NCBI RefSeq assembly: GCF_002795245.1
Contig: NZ_PGVG01000009.1
Span: 1 to 64,000, forward strand
Direction: 5' to 3'
DNA from: Bradyrhizobium forestalis
GTDB taxonomy: Bacteria; Pseudomonadota; Alphaproteobacteria; Rhizobiales; Xanthobacteraceae
Length of the DNA: 64,000 nucleotides
The notes beneath the pieces were generated by a model. The model was not told where the DNA came from. It saw only the letters and a list, made by a program, of their open reading frames with translations, and did not search any database. Position 1 is the first letter of the stretch. Each line of letters opens with the position of its first letter. Both the position numbers and the translations under genes were made by a program. Shown in pieces: positions 45,693 through 54,682 of this stretch.

Positions 45693-47570
45693 CTAGCCGC
45701 CCAGCCCCTGCAGCACGAGCCGGTTCAGCCTTGCCGCGAACGCCGCCGGGTCTTCCGGCAATTCGCCGTCCAGGATCTGCGCCTGTTCGAGCAGGAGCAG
45801 GCTGAGATCGTCGACGACCTTCGAGCCAGCTTGCGCCTTGGTGACCGCGGTGACCAGCGGATGGCGCAAATTGATCTCGAGGATCGGCTTGGTCTTCATG
45901 CCGCGGTTCTGCTGTGCCAAGATGCGCTCGAGCTCGCGGCTGGGGCCCTGGCTGTCGGCAACGAGGCAGGAAGCCGAGCTGGTGAGGCGCGTCGAGGCCT
46001 TGACGTCGCTGACGCGCTCGCCGAGCGCGGCCTTGATCACGGCGATGGTGGCCGCTTCATCCGCGGCCGGCTCGTCCTTCTTCGTCTCGTCCGCCTCGTC
46101 AAGGCGCGGAATCAGGTCGAGATTGAGATCGCCCTGGCTCAGTGACCTCAGCGGCTTGCCTTCGAACTCCGACGGCATCGAGGTCCAGAAAGCATCGACA
46201 GGATCGGACAGCAGCAGCACCTCGATGCCGCGCGCGGTCGCAGCTTCCAGCCGCGGATTGGACTTCAGCCGCTCGATGCTGTCGCCGACGAGATAATAGA
46301 TCTCGGTCTGGTTCGGCTTGAAATCGGCGATGACCTGCTTCAGCGACCGCTTGTCGCCCGACGTGGTGGTGAAGCGCGACAGCGCGAGCAGCTTTTCGCG
46401 CCGCTCGAAATCCTCGTAGATACCTTCCTTCAGCACCGCGCCGAAGGCGTCCCAGATCTTGGCGAAATTCTCCGGATCCTTGTCGGCAAGGCTTTCGAGC
46501 TCGGAGACGACCCGGGTCGCCACGGCTTTGCGGATCTGCGCGAGCTGCGGATTGTTCTGGAGCATCTCGCGCGAGATGTTGAGCGGGAGATCCTCGCTGT
46601 CGACGACGCCGCGGATGAAGCGCAGATACCCCGGCAGCAGATCGGCATCATCGGTGATGAAGACGCGCCGGACGTAGAGCTTCACCCGACCCTTGCGGTT
46701 CGGCTCGAACAGGTCGAACGGCTTGGTCGAGGGCGCGAACAGCAGCACGGCGTAGGAGTAGCGCCCTTCCGCGCGGTAGTGCAGCGTCATCGCGGGATCG
46801 TCGAAGGCGGAGGCGATCTGCTGATAGGCCTTCTTGTAGTCGTCTGCCGTCAGCTCGGATTTGGAGCGCTGCCACAGCGCGCTCGCCGAATTGATCTGGC
46901 GCGGCTCGCCTTCTTCCGGCACCAGCTCGATCGGAAACAGGATGTTGTCCGAATAGGCCGTGACGATGCGCTCGATCTCGTAGGTCTCGAGATACTTTTT
47001 CGCGTCGTCCTTCAGATGCACGACGATCTCGGTGCCGCGCGTCACGCGCGCCGCCTCCTCGTCGCTGGCACGGGCGATTTCGAAGCCGGAGCCGCCGGAG
47101 GACGTCCAGGTCCAGACATCGCTCTCACCGGCACGGCGGCTGATCACGACGATCTTCTCGGCGACCATGAATGCGGAATAGAAGCCGACGCCGAACTGGC
47201 CGATCAGGCCGAGCCCGTCCTTGGCCTCTTTCAGCTTGGACACGAACGCCTTGGTGCCGGAACGGGCGATGGTGCCGAGGTGGTCGATCAGCTCCTGCCG
47301 CTCCATGCCGATGCCGTTGTCGGCGATCGTGAGCGTTTTGGCCGCCTTGTTCGGGATGATACGGATCTTGAGCGCGTCGCCCTCTCCCAGCAGAGCTGGA
47401 CTCGCGATAGCCTCGTAGCGCAGCTTGTCGCAGGCATCTGAGGCATTGGAGATGAGTTCGCGGAGGAAGATGTCGGTTTCCGAGTAAACGGAGTGCACCA
47501 TCAGGTGCAGCAATTCGGAAACTTCGGCCTGGAAAGGCTGCGAATGCACAGCCGTATCTGACGTCGTCAT
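45693..47570 (-). CDS. htpG: Hsp90 chaperone HtpG
   Basis: The 625-residue bacterial Hsp90 is an ATP-driven homodimeric chaperone for late folding of client proteins. The N-terminal ATPase domain shows [21 protein letters not shown] and [13 protein letters not shown]. The middle domain includes [13 protein letters not shown] and [11 protein letters not shown], and the C-terminal dimerisation domain ends at LNRLVLQGL. The length is normal. No heat-shock element was identified in the short upstream gap. Confidence 0.97.
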   Translation of the reverse strand: MTTSDTAVHSQPFQAEVSELLHLMVHSVYSETDIFLRELISNASDACDKLRYEAIASPALLGEGDALKIRIIPNKAAKTLTIADNGIGMERQELIDHLGTIARSGTKAFVSKLKEAKDGLGLIGQFGVGFYSAFMVAEKIVVISRRAGESDVWTWTSSGGSGFEIARASDEEAARVTRGTEIVVHLKDDAKKYLETYEIERIVTAYSDNILFPIELVPEEGEPRQINSASALWQRSKSELTADDYKKAYQQIASAFDDPAMTLHYRAEGRYSYAVLLFAPSTKPFDLFEPNRKGRVKLYVRRVFITDDADLLPGYLRFIRGVVDSEDLPLNISREMLQNNPQLAQIRKAVATRVVSELESLADKDPENFAKIWDAFGAVLKEGIYEDFERREKLLALSRFTTTSGDKRSLKQVIADFKPNQTEIYYLVGDSIERLKSNPRLEAATARGIEVLLLSDPVDAFWTSMPSEFEGKPLRSLSQGDLNLDLIPRLDEADETKKDEPAADEAATIAVIKAALGERVSDVKASTRLTSSASCLVADSQGPSRELERILAQQNRGMKTKPILEINLRHPLVTAVTKAQAGSKVVDDLSLLLLEQAQILDGELPEDPAAFAARLNRLVLQGLGG

Positions 47571-47685
47571 GCGCTTACCCGGTCAAAACAAAAAGAGAGG
47601 AACCCGGATATAGCGCGAGGCGACGGCGGATCAAGAGGATGTGAAGCATCCGCCCGGCGGGGACACCGCCACAACAGGCCGCGGA

Positions 47686-48093
47686 TCAGGTCACGCAGCG
47701 GCCGGGCTGGAGCAGCCTTGCGACCTCGGTCAGGGAGCTGACCATCGGCTCACAGGCGATCGTCGGCTTGCTGCGAGGCTTCTTCTGGTTCTGGAGCAGC
47801 ACCGGCGGCTTGGCGTTGCCGCTCTCGATCACCGCGGGGACCCGCAGCAGCACCGACGTATCGGCGAGGTCGTTCAGCCGCATCGACACCGTGCGGGTAG
47901 GAACTGCTGCCGGCTTGATCTCCGCGAGCCGGTCCGCCTTCGCGGCGCGATTGACGTCGTGGCTCGGCTTGTCAGCCTTGTCGGCGACCGCTTGCCAGCG
48001 GTCGGCCAGATCGTGGCCGGAGGCTAATTGCACGGCGCCGAGCGTGGCGACAATAGCGACGGCGCTCAAAAATACCTTTTGAATCTGTGACAT
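47686..48093 (-). CDS. Exported hypothetical protein
   Basis: The 135-residue protein starts with a signal peptide (VFLSAVAIVATLGAVQLASG, cut near residue 26) followed by a charged region and two cysteines near the C-terminus (TIACEPMV and GRCVT) that may form a disulfide. I do not recognise a family; the C-terminal PTIACEPMVSSLTEVARLL part looks like a conserved short domain found in this lineage. ATG 48093 begins the signal peptide. Confidence 0.75.
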   Translation of the reverse strand: MSQIQKVFLSAVAIVATLGAVQLASGHDLADRWQAVADKADKPSHDVNRAAKADRLAEIKPAAVPTRTVSMRLNDLADTSVLLRVPAVIESGNAKPPVLLQNQKKPRSKPTIACEPMVSSLTEVARLLQPGRCVT

Positions 48094-48181
48094 GGCTGTC
48101 GATCCCTCGCCCCATGGCGATCGCGGGAACAACGCCGCCGGAGGATCGGGGGTTCTCGACCGCTACGATCACTTAACCGTG

Positions 48182-48337
48182 TGCGAAAAATGCCGCAGGG
48201 TCGGCAAAATATTTCGCAAGCCGTGGAACGACTCTGCCAGTCGGGAGTCGTCTCAGCAGCCGGCTATTCCCCCCTGCCCCATAAGCCGGCGACGTAGGGC
48301 GCGACTGTGGTGATGCCAGTCGCGCCTTACTTTTTTT
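48182..48337 (+). ncRNA. Candidate small RNA with C-rich loop
   Basis: Four consecutive hairpins end in a plus-strand terminator, with no plus-strand gene upstream to use it. The stems are TGCGAAA/TTTCGCA (48182-48188/48212-48218), ACGACTC/GAGTCGT (48228-48234/48245-48251) and GCCGGCT/AGCCGGC (48259-48265/48284-48290). The third has an 18-base loop containing CCCCCC and CCCC, and the fourth is the terminator stem. Unpaired C-rich loops are typical of rhizobial trans-acting sRNAs that block ribosome binding sites. No clear promoter was recognised. Confidence 0.5.
48298..48337 (+). terminator. Plus-strand intrinsic terminator without an assigned gene
   Basis: A perfect 10-bp stem (GGCGCGACTG 48298-48307 and CAGTCGCGCC 48317-48326) is followed by TTAC and seven T. 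The flanking genes are both on the minus strand, and that strand has no T run after the stem. Confidence 0.85.
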
Positions 48338-48364
48338 CGCCCATTGCCGCTGCCCGGCTTCGAC

Positions 48365-50446
48365 TCACGACCCGCCGGCCTTCAGCAATTGCCGCGCGTC
48401 GAGCTCGACCGTCTTGAATCCCCAGTCCGCCGCGACGGTCACGAGATGCGCCGTGCCCCCGGGGCCGTCGGGGTCCTTCTCGCGATTGTAGAGCGCGACC
48501 AGCGTCAGGTAACGCGCTTGCGTGGCGAGGGCGTTGAACATCATCCAGAGATTATTCCGCTGCCAGATATCGTAACCCTTCCTGCCGGAGAGCCAGCGCG
48601 GCAAGTCCTTGGATTCGGCGAGCACGCGAGGCGCCACCCGTTGGCAGAGTTGCTGGTATCGCATCACCCAATCGACCCCTCCATGATTGACCGATTCGGC
48701 CTGGAACTGGGCCTCCGGCAAGGCCAGCAAGAGCTGTGTCGGGATGCCGAGCTCGTTGCAGACCTCGTGGAACAGGATATCACTGCCGCAAGCCCCGCCT
48801 GCGATGCCGAAGGCGACGCCGCCATTCTCGTTCATCTCGTCCTTGACCGCCTTTTCGATCATCTTGCGCGCCGCGGCCACGGCCTCGGGCGTGTTGGGAA
48901 AACGCGGGTCGTTCTTGTCCCGGCGGGGCGTGTCCAGCATATGACCCGTGAACAGGATGACCCGCACGGGTAGGGCCGCTGGTTTATCCGGCGCAGCCTG
49001 GTTCATCTCCTTCAGCGCGGCTTCGACATTTGCCGACAGCACCCCGAGCGCGCGAAACAGCAGGAGATTGCGCCGCGCCGCGTCGATTTCGAAGGGGCCC
49101 GCATTTGCCAGGCCCCTTCGATAGGCGGTCCCGGCTTGTGCCGGCTTCTCGGCAGTCAGGAATGTCAGGTCCGCACGGCTGATTTCCTTCCAGACGTCGA
49201 ACTTCTCGCCCTTCCGCACCACCTTGTCATCGTTGCCGACGGCGAGGTGTAACGCCGCAGCGAGACGACCGGCGCGGCGTTCGCTGGTCTTGAGAGCAAC
49301 GATCGCCGCGTCCCCGTCATCGAAAGTTTCAGCCCAGACGTCGGGAAGCGCCTTGGCGAGACTGATCTGGATCGTCAGCATCGCAAGCGCGTTGATCCCC
49401 GCATAGAAGCTGTCCAGATCTTCGGCGAAGCCATCGAGATAATGCTGGATGGCGGAGGCAAGATGTGGCGAGCGGAGAGCCGCCTCGCGTTGCGCGTCGG
49501 GGGACGCTGCGGCCTGCCAATCGTCGATCCATCGCGTCTTGGCGTTGCTTCCCAGCAGTGAATGTCCTTCGGCGCGGTGAAACCGCCGCTCCGCCGATTC
49601 CTTGGGCGTCTCATCGCGATCATTCGGCGGCATCGTGCGGGCGAGCACCCGATTGATCGCCAGCTCCGAACGCGTGATGCAGTCGAGCTTTGAATCGGGA
49701 CCAAGGGCCCTGGCCGCCAGCTTCTGATAGATCGTGCCCAGCCGGTAATTGGCCTGAAAATCGTTGCTGTCCAGGCCCCGAAGCAGTTCGAACGTCTCCT
49801 TGGCTCCGGCGAAGGCCTTGATCCGAAATTGCGCGTCGCCGACAATCCGCAATCCCGCGCTCCCCCATTCGAAACCGCGGACCTCCTGAGCGAGCAGCCG
49901 CAGGTCGCCGGCGCGGCCCGCCTTTTGCGCGATCTCGACCTCTTCCTGGAAATCGAACGGCACGACCATGAGCGCAGCCCGGTCGTGCGGCGTCAGACGC
50001 GGGAGCAACTTGAAGACCGGGCTGTCCTTGTTGGTGTCCGCAAGCGTCGCCTTGAGCGACTCGAGAAAGCCGGGGAGCGCGGCGGCGGGGTTCGCCGGGT
50101 CGTATTGGCCATATCGATCGGTTTGAAGATCAAACGGATACTTGTCCTGTGTGTCCTTGGCGCGCATCAGCAGGGTGTGCCGATCGCGCAGACCGTGCCG
50201 GATACCAAGCTCGTAGAATACGTTGGCGTTGTGGATGGAGACGTCGGCGATCACCAGATCGGAGAGCACCAGCAGCCGGAACATATCCTCCCGAATATTG
50301 CCCTGCCGCGTGATCTCGAGCGTGGTGCGGCCTTCAATCCCGGCCAGCGTGAGCGCAGGTCCGATCAGATCCCTTTCCACCCGATCGAAATCGATGCCGT
50401 CCTGCGTACCGAAGGGACGAACGATGAAAGCGCGCGTTACTTCCAT
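48365..50446 (-). CDS. NDT/TIR-like - TPR (DUF4071) - SLOG-like protein
   Basis: The 693-residue protein has three parts. Residues 1-130 look like the nucleoside 2-deoxyribosyltransferase (NDT)/TIR-related fold: AFIVRPFG at the start and VIADVSIHNANVFYELGIRH (65-84) with the conserved Asp, Asn and Glu79. The middle (about 150-490) is helical and TPR-like and corresponds to the 'TRAFs-binding' (DUF4071) domain shared with eukaryotic ASK1 kinases. The C-terminal part from 494 (VRVILFTGH, GGACGSD at 550-556) is SLOG-like, a nucleotide-derived ligand fold. It follows a patatin gene by 57 bases. The likely role is a sensor or signal enzyme in a conflict system; this is inference. Confidence 0.78.
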   Translation of the reverse strand: MEVTRAFIVRPFGTQDGIDFDRVERDLIGPALTLAGIEGRTTLEITRQGNIREDMFRLLVLSDLVIADVSIHNANVFYELGIRHGLRDRHTLLMRAKDTQDKYPFDLQTDRYGQYDPANPAAALPGFLESLKATLADTNKDSPVFKLLPRLTPHDRAALMVVPFDFQEEVEIAQKAGRAGDLRLLAQEVRGFEWGSAGLRIVGDAQFRIKAFAGAKETFELLRGLDSNDFQANYRLGTIYQKLAARALGPDSKLDCITRSELAINRVLARTMPPNDRDETPKESAERRFHRAEGHSLLGSNAKTRWIDDWQAAASPDAQREAALRSPHLASAIQHYLDGFAEDLDSFYAGINALAMLTIQISLAKALPDVWAETFDDGDAAIVALKTSERRAGRLAAALHLAVGNDDKVVRKGEKFDVWKEISRADLTFLTAEKPAQAGTAYRRGLANAGPFEIDAARRNLLLFRALGVLSANVEAALKEMNQAAPDKPAALPVRVILFTGHMLDTPRRDKNDPRFPNTPEAVAAARKMIEKAVKDEMNENGGVAFGIAGGACGSDILFHEVCNELGIPTQLLLALPEAQFQAESVNHGGVDWVMRYQQLCQRVAPRVLAESKDLPRWLSGRKGYDIWQRNNLWMMFNALATQARYLTLVALYNREKDPDGPGGTAHLVTVAADWGFKTVELDARQLLKAGGS

Positions 50447-50503
50447 AATTGAGATCCTCAGGTCTGGATCGGAAGCCTGCGTCTGAGCACGGCCGCCGCC
50501 GGA

Positions 50504-51643
50504 TCAGCTCACATCGAAGCAGGGCGGGAAGTGTTCCGGCTTGACCTGCTCCTTCGCGGCAAGCTTCCCGATGTCGGCAAGGGCCGCGATATTGTTGGGA
50601 TCATCCATCGCCGCGATCTTCGCGACAGCTTCCGGCGCCAGGTCGAGCTTGACCGTGGTCTTCAGCCAGTCGGGCTCCAGGAGCACGTTATAGCGTGCAT
50701 AGGTGGCCAGTTGCGGGCCGCTCTTGCTGTCCAGCTTCATATCCCCCACCGCGCTGTCGATCGCCCATGGCGTCAGGCAGTTCGTCAGCCATTGCAGCAT
50801 TGCCTGATTGACGCGCCCGCAATCATCCATGAGCGATTGCAGCGATCGCAGGCCCTGCTCGGCCGCCGCCATGCCCGTGATCTGTCCCGTCGTGAAAGTC
50901 TTCTTGAACGCGCCGGTGCCGACCGAGACCAGCAACAACTTGTCTCTGCCGGTTGGCCAGTGAAAACCATGGCCATCGAGCGCGGCCAGCATCAGCAGTT
51001 GCAACGACGGGTCGTTGAAAGGGCTCACACCGCCGTCGACGAACGCGCCGGCGACGACGTTTCCCTGACGCGAGGAGATGTCGATCTCCTGAGGCTTGAA
51101 ATAGGTCGGTGCTGCCGTGCTCGCCCGGACCACCTTGGTCAAATGCAACTTGCCGTCCTGCGCGGCATATCGAGCGGCGGGATGGTTGTGCAGCGGCCAG
51201 GGACTGCCCGTGTCGAGGCGCTTCGTCATGATCATCAGGCCGGTGCGGATGCGCTCGCTGTCGAGCGTTGTATCTGCCCCGAGCTGCGCATCGAGCGCAG
51301 CTTGAAGTGGTTCAGATTTGAACTTTGGCGCCAGCAGCCCGAGCCTCCAGAACTCGGCCTGGAAAACATCCGTCCCGATCCCGGTGTAGAGCTTCTTGAG
51401 TTGCTCCACCGTCAATCCGCAGGCCAGACCGGCCGCAATGATCGACCCGGTCGATGTCCCCCCGATGAGGTCGAAATAGTCGCAGAGCAGGAATTTCGGG
51501 TCATTGAAGCGTTTCCTGAACTCGCGCTCCATGACTTCAAGATATTCGAGGGTGAGAATGCCGCGTATCCCACCACCATCGAGCGCCAGTATCCGCTTTG
51601 GTCCGTTCGTCGCGTCCAGATGTTGTTGCTTGGTCTTGGGCAT
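50504..51643 (-). CDS. Patatin-like phospholipase, CBASS-effector type
   Basis: The 379-residue protein is a patatin-family lipid hydrolase. The oxyanion hole is GGGIRG (23-28), the nucleophile Ser64 lies in GTSTG (62-66), and Asp203 in DGG completes the dyad. The N-terminal layout (KRILALDGGGIRG) is that of CBASS/bacterial defence patatins, which degrade the cell membrane when triggered. ATG 51643 is preceded by GGGAGGG at the right distance. It is the first gene of the pair with the NDT-TPR-SLOG protein, which would supply the signal or restraint. No cyclase gene is beside it, unlike CBASS. Confidence 0.85.
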   Translation of the reverse strand: MPKTKQQHLDATNGPKRILALDGGGIRGILTLEYLEVMEREFRKRFNDPKFLLCDYFDLIGGTSTGSIIAAGLACGLTVEQLKKLYTGIGTDVFQAEFWRLGLLAPKFKSEPLQAALDAQLGADTTLDSERIRTGLMIMTKRLDTGSPWPLHNHPAARYAAQDGKLHLTKVVRASTAAPTYFKPQEIDISSRQGNVVAGAFVDGGVSPFNDPSLQLLMLAALDGHGFHWPTGRDKLLLVSVGTGAFKKTFTTGQITGMAAAEQGLRSLQSLMDDCGRVNQAMLQWLTNCLTPWAIDSAVGDMKLDSKSGPQLATYARYNVLLEPDWLKTTVKLDLAPEAVAKIAAMDDPNNIAALADIGKLAAKEQVKPEHFPPCFDVS

Positions 51644-52097
51644 CCGACCCTCCCAGGCGGCAAAGGCTGCCGGCGATGCCGGCTGCAGCAATTCGATAGT
51701 TCAAAATTCTCGTATTCGACGGCTACGAAATGTGCCGCGGCTTCAAATTCATCCGACCTTCAAGATCGGTCGCTTCAAGATGACCATCATGCACGAAACA
51801 CATCCTAAAGTATAGTGGTCGAGATTACCGACCGAGAAGGTCAGACCGCCCTCGCCATCGTTCGTGGCATCGCGCTGGGAATGCAGAAAAATCACCAGAC
51901 GGTGTGCGGCAGACGCTGGAGCCTTGGCTGAGGCGAAGCAAGAAATTCATGAAGCAGCTTCCTGTCGCCAATCAAAACAGAGCCGAGCAGTTACGTCCGG
52001 TGATTGCCGGCTGAAGGGGTGTCCACGCTAAACAGGATCAGGCGGCATGGCGCCGTTGGCCGTCAAACACGACAGCACGCTCCCATCGCTCGATGCG
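51644..52097. other. Gene-free A/T-richer stretch upstream of the patatin pair
   Basis: The 454 bases contain the patatin promoter region and no gene I can support. The stretch looks clearly richer in A and T than its surroundings, fitting a join between acquired and resident DNA. A short open frame around 51880-52017 on the plus strand has no start codon in a good context and no recognisable motif. The direct repeat CTTCAAGAT occurs twice near 51761-51782. Confidence 0.45.
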
Positions 52098-52712
52098 TCA
52101 AGACACCTTCCCTGCCAGCCATATCCGTCCCTCGCCATACAGCTTCTCGACCTCGGCGCCGGTGAGGCCCGGCATGTCGCGCTTGACCTTGTAGCCGATC
52201 AGCTCCTGCATGTAGGCGAGGTGGCGGTAGCCTTCAGGCAGCGCGGCGAGCGCCTTCTGGTCGAGGCGGAGTGTCGCGGCGGGATCGACCGGATCGATCC
52301 GGTCCTTCTCGTAGATCGGCTGGCGGCGGACGATGCCCCAATTGCCAATTCCTGATTGGTCCTGCCGCTTCTCCAGGAAATCGTAGAAGCGGCCGGTACA
52401 GACGACGTCGCAGAGCACGTCGTGCACGAGGGCGCGCTGCGAGATCGTCATCTTGGTCTGGGCGATGGCCCGCGCTCCCGCGAGATCGATGCTGGTGCCG
52501 CCGAGGAAGTGCAGGATGCGCACGCCCCTGGCAAAGCCCTCCTGGCTGACGCGCATGAAATCCCGCGCCGGTCCCTGAAACCAGGTGGCGGACATCCAGC
52601 CCTCGTCATGCCACACCGTGGCAAAGCGCTCCCAATCGCCGGCGTCGCGCCACACCGCCCAGTTCTCGACGAGGTCGCGAATGGCGAGGCGATCGGGGAG
52701 TTGCTGGTCCAT
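52098..52712 (-). CDS. SnoaL/NTF2-like domain protein
   Basis: The 204-residue protein has a SnoaL-like (NTF2 cone) fold. Residues about 8-130 show LAIRDLVENWAVWRDAGDWERF, VWHDEGWMSATWFQGP and HFLGGTSIDLAG, with the usual pocket Asp and His. The C-terminal extension (about 130-204) ends with AEVEKLYGEGRIWLAG. Such proteins are polyketide cyclases, dehydratases or hydratases of aromatic compounds; the substrate here is unknown. ATG 52712 is chosen from homologous N-termini; a start at 52721 is possible. Confidence 0.82.
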   Translation of the reverse strand: MDQQLPDRLAIRDLVENWAVWRDAGDWERFATVWHDEGWMSATWFQGPARDFMRVSQEGFARGVRILHFLGGTSIDLAGARAIAQTKMTISQRALVHDVLCDVVCTGRFYDFLEKRQDQSGIGNWGIVRRQPIYEKDRIDPVDPAATLRLDQKALAALPEGYRHLAYMQELIGYKVKRDMPGLTGAEVEKLYGEGRIWLAGKVS

Positions 52713-52792
52713 GAGGCACATCTCCGACTGGGATAGACGCATGAGGTATGAGCGGCGAAGTGGATGCGCGTCAAGCGCGGAAGGCCGATACG

Positions 52793-52823
52793 AAAAATCC
52801 GGCGTGCCTTGCGGCACGCCGGA
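52793..52823 (-). terminator. Intrinsic terminator after phyR
   Basis: An 11-bp perfect stem (TCCGGCGTGCC 52798-52808 and GGCACGCCGGA 52813-52823) is followed on the minus strand by five T. It is 30 bases after the phyR stop codon. Confidence 0.9.
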
Positions 52824-52852
52824 TCAGATTGTTTCGCGAAATGGCGCTTCCC

Positions 52853-53659
52853 TTAAGCCGCCGGCGCTTTCGGCGTGCGGTTGCGCGAGTTGCGCTGGAA
52901 GAACAGCGCCTGGCTCGCCACCGCCGACACCATCGCGGGCTGGAACGGCTTTGAGATCAGGAACGCCGGCTCGGGACGCTCGCCGGTGAGGAAGCGCTCC
53001 GGATAGGCGGTGATGAACACCACCGGCACCTCGAAGGTGCGCAGCAGTTCGTTGACCGCGTCCAGCCCCGACGAGCCGTCGGCGAGCTGAATGTCGGCCA
53101 GGATCAGGCCGGGCCGCCTGTTCTTGGCCAGCGCCACCGCGTCGGCATGTGTGCGCGCGACGCCGACGACGTTATGGCCGAGATTCTTCACCAGGCTCTC
53201 GAGGTCCATGGCGATGAAGGTCTCGTCCTCGATGATCAGCACGTCGGTCGCGATCTCGGCCGCCATCTCGCGTCCGGCAGCGTCCGCAAGCCGCCGCGTC
53301 TCCGCGACGTCGGTGCCGAGAATGAAGGCGACTTCCTCTTCCGAAAAGCCCTCGAGCGACAGCAGCAGGAAGGCCTGACGCGGCAGCGGCGTGATGTTCG
53401 ACAGCCGCCGCTCCGGCGGCATCGGCAGGGTCGTGACCTCGGCGTCGTCGTTGACGGAGACCGAATTCCAGATCTGGGTGAACAGCCGAAACAGGCCGGC
53501 CCGTGGCCCACGGCTCTCGTCGAGCACCGACGGATCTCCCAGCATGGCTTCCAACATGGCTGCGACATAGGCGTCACCGGAGGCCTGGCTGCCCGTCAGG
53601 GCGCGCGCGTATCGGCGCAACAACGGCAAGTGTTCAGCAACAAGCTGTGAACGGGACAT
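52853..53659 (-). CDS. phyR: General stress response regulator PhyR
   Basis: PhyR is an anti-anti-sigma factor: when phosphorylated it binds NepR and frees sigma EcfG. The 268-residue protein has an N-terminal sigma-like domain (about 1-130, with LPLLRRYARALTGS and PRQAFLLLSLEGFSEEEVAFIL) and a C-terminal receiver (about 138-255). The receiver has the acidic pair in IIEDETF, the phosphoacceptor Asp189 (ILADIQL) and the late lysine in ISKPFQP. ATG 53659 is used; upstream in-frame residues overlap the promoter. It is divergent from nepR-ecfG, the classic arrangement. Confidence 0.96.
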   Translation of the reverse strand: MSRSQLVAEHLPLLRRYARALTGSQASGDAYVAAMLEAMLGDPSVLDESRGPRAGLFRLFTQIWNSVSVNDDAEVTTLPMPPERRLSNITPLPRQAFLLLSLEGFSEEEVAFILGTDVAETRRLADAAGREMAAEIATDVLIIEDETFIAMDLESLVKNLGHNVVGVARTHADAVALAKNRRPGLILADIQLADGSSGLDAVNELLRTFEVPVVFITAYPERFLTGERPEPAFLISKPFQPAMVSAVASQALFFQRNSRNRTPKAPAA

Positions 53660-53728
53660 CCCCACTCCATTCGTCTCCGGGCCAACGTCAAGCGTCACGC
53701 GGGGGGCCCGGGTTCCCCTGCTGGGCTG

Positions 53729-53755
53729 ATTACGCATCACGTCAAGAAAAGTTCC
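53729..53755 (-). promoter_or_regulatory. EcfG-type promoter upstream of phyR
   Basis: On the minus strand GGAAC (complement of 53751-53755), a 16-base spacer and CGTAAT (complement of 53729-53734) match the EcfG consensus GGAAC-N16/17-CGTT except for the last T. It lies about 70 bases before the phyR start, so phyR is probably autoregulated by EcfG. Confidence 0.72.
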
Positions 53756-53871
53756 GCCGCGCTGGGAACTTTTTCGCGCAGCTGGAATTGTGCCTATCCA
53801 GGGAACGGCTCCCGGTTGAGAAAACCTCTCGATTTTACAGTCACTTAACTCGGGGAAACGTGGAACAGGTC

Positions 53872-54105
53872 ATGAAAGATCTCAAGTCTCAAGCCAGCAG
53901 AAGCACGACCCCCGGCAAGGGAGGCCTTACTCCGGAGATTCAATCCCGGATCGGGCACCAGTTGCGCGCCATGTACGACGATGTCGTGCGTCAAGGGGTT
54001 CCGGATCGGTTCGCAGAACTGATCAAGAAGCTTGATGCGCCGGGAGCGACACCCCACGTGGAAAATGAGGGCGGATCCAACGACAACAACAATGGGAGGG
54101 ATTAA
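53872..54105 (+). CDS. nepR: Anti-sigma factor NepR
   Basis: The 77-residue protein matches NepR, which holds sigma EcfG inactive and is taken away by PhyR-P. The conserved core IGHQLRAMYDDVVRQGVPDRFAELIKKLD (at about 26-54) contains the two helices that clamp the sigma factor; the ends are polar and disordered. ATG 53872 is used; GTG 53860 would add four residues. Its stop overlaps the ecfG start (TAATG). Confidence 0.92.
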   Translation: MKDLKSQASRSTTPGKGGLTPEIQSRIGHQLRAMYDDVVRQGVPDRFAELIKKLDAPGATPHVENEGGSNDNNNGRD

Positions 54106-54653
54106 TGCCTCTCACGGACTCCCTGCGTAACGACATCTTGGCGGCCGTGCCCAGTCTGCGCGCCTTCGCCATCTCGCTCAGCGGCAATGCGGACCGCGCC
54201 GACGATTTGGTCCAGGAGACGCTGCTGCGAGCGCTCGCCAACATCGACTCGTTCCAGCCCGGCTCCAACCTGCCGGCCTGGCTGTTCACGATTCTGCGCA
54301 ACCTGTTTCGCTCCGACTATCGCAAGCGTCGGCGCGAGGTCGAGGATGCCGAAGGCAACTACGCCAAGACGCTGAAGACACAGCCTTCGCAGAACGCGCA
54401 TCTCGAGTTCGAGGAGTTTCGCACGGCGCTGGACAAGCTTCCGCAGGATCAGCGTGAAGCGTTGATCCTGGTCGGCGCGTCGGGCTTCTCCTATGAGGAC
54501 GCGGCCTCGATCTGCGGCTGTGCCGTCGGCACGATCAAGAGCCGCGTGAACCGCGCCCGCTCGAAGCTTGCCGCGCTGCTCTATGTCGACGGCGCCGAGG
54601 ATTTCGGACCCGACGAGACCGTGCGGGCCGTGATCGGCGGCAGCGGCGGCTGA
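54105..54653 (+). CDS. ecfG: General stress sigma factor EcfG
   Basis: The 182-residue sigma factor directs the general stress regulon (heat, desiccation, oxidants, stationary phase). Region 2 contains ADDLVQETLLRALANIDSF and LPAWLFTILRNLFRSDYRKR (about 30-85). Region 4 contains LPQDQREALILVGASGFSYEDAASICG and VGTIKSRVNRARSKLAALL (about 115-160). A short tail follows, as in EcfG. It is translationally coupled to nepR. The genes for the upstream histidine kinases are not in the window. Confidence 0.95.
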   Translation: MPLTDSLRNDILAAVPSLRAFAISLSGNADRADDLVQETLLRALANIDSFQPGSNLPAWLFTILRNLFRSDYRKRRREVEDAEGNYAKTLKTQPSQNAHLEFEEFRTALDKLPQDQREALILVGASGFSYEDAASICGCAVGTIKSRVNRARSKLAALLYVDGAEDFGPDETVRAVIGGSGG

Positions 54654-54682
54654 CAGCCGGCGTCAATCGGACCGGGACGAGA

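Noticed and set aside
50504..51643. CBASS operon
   Set aside because: A patatin effector is present but no CD-NTase cyclase, E1/E2 or CapV partner gene is adjacent.
51880..52017. Short plus-strand frame upstream of the SnoaL gene, considered as a gene remnant
   Set aside because: No start codon in good context, no recognisable motif, too short to judge.
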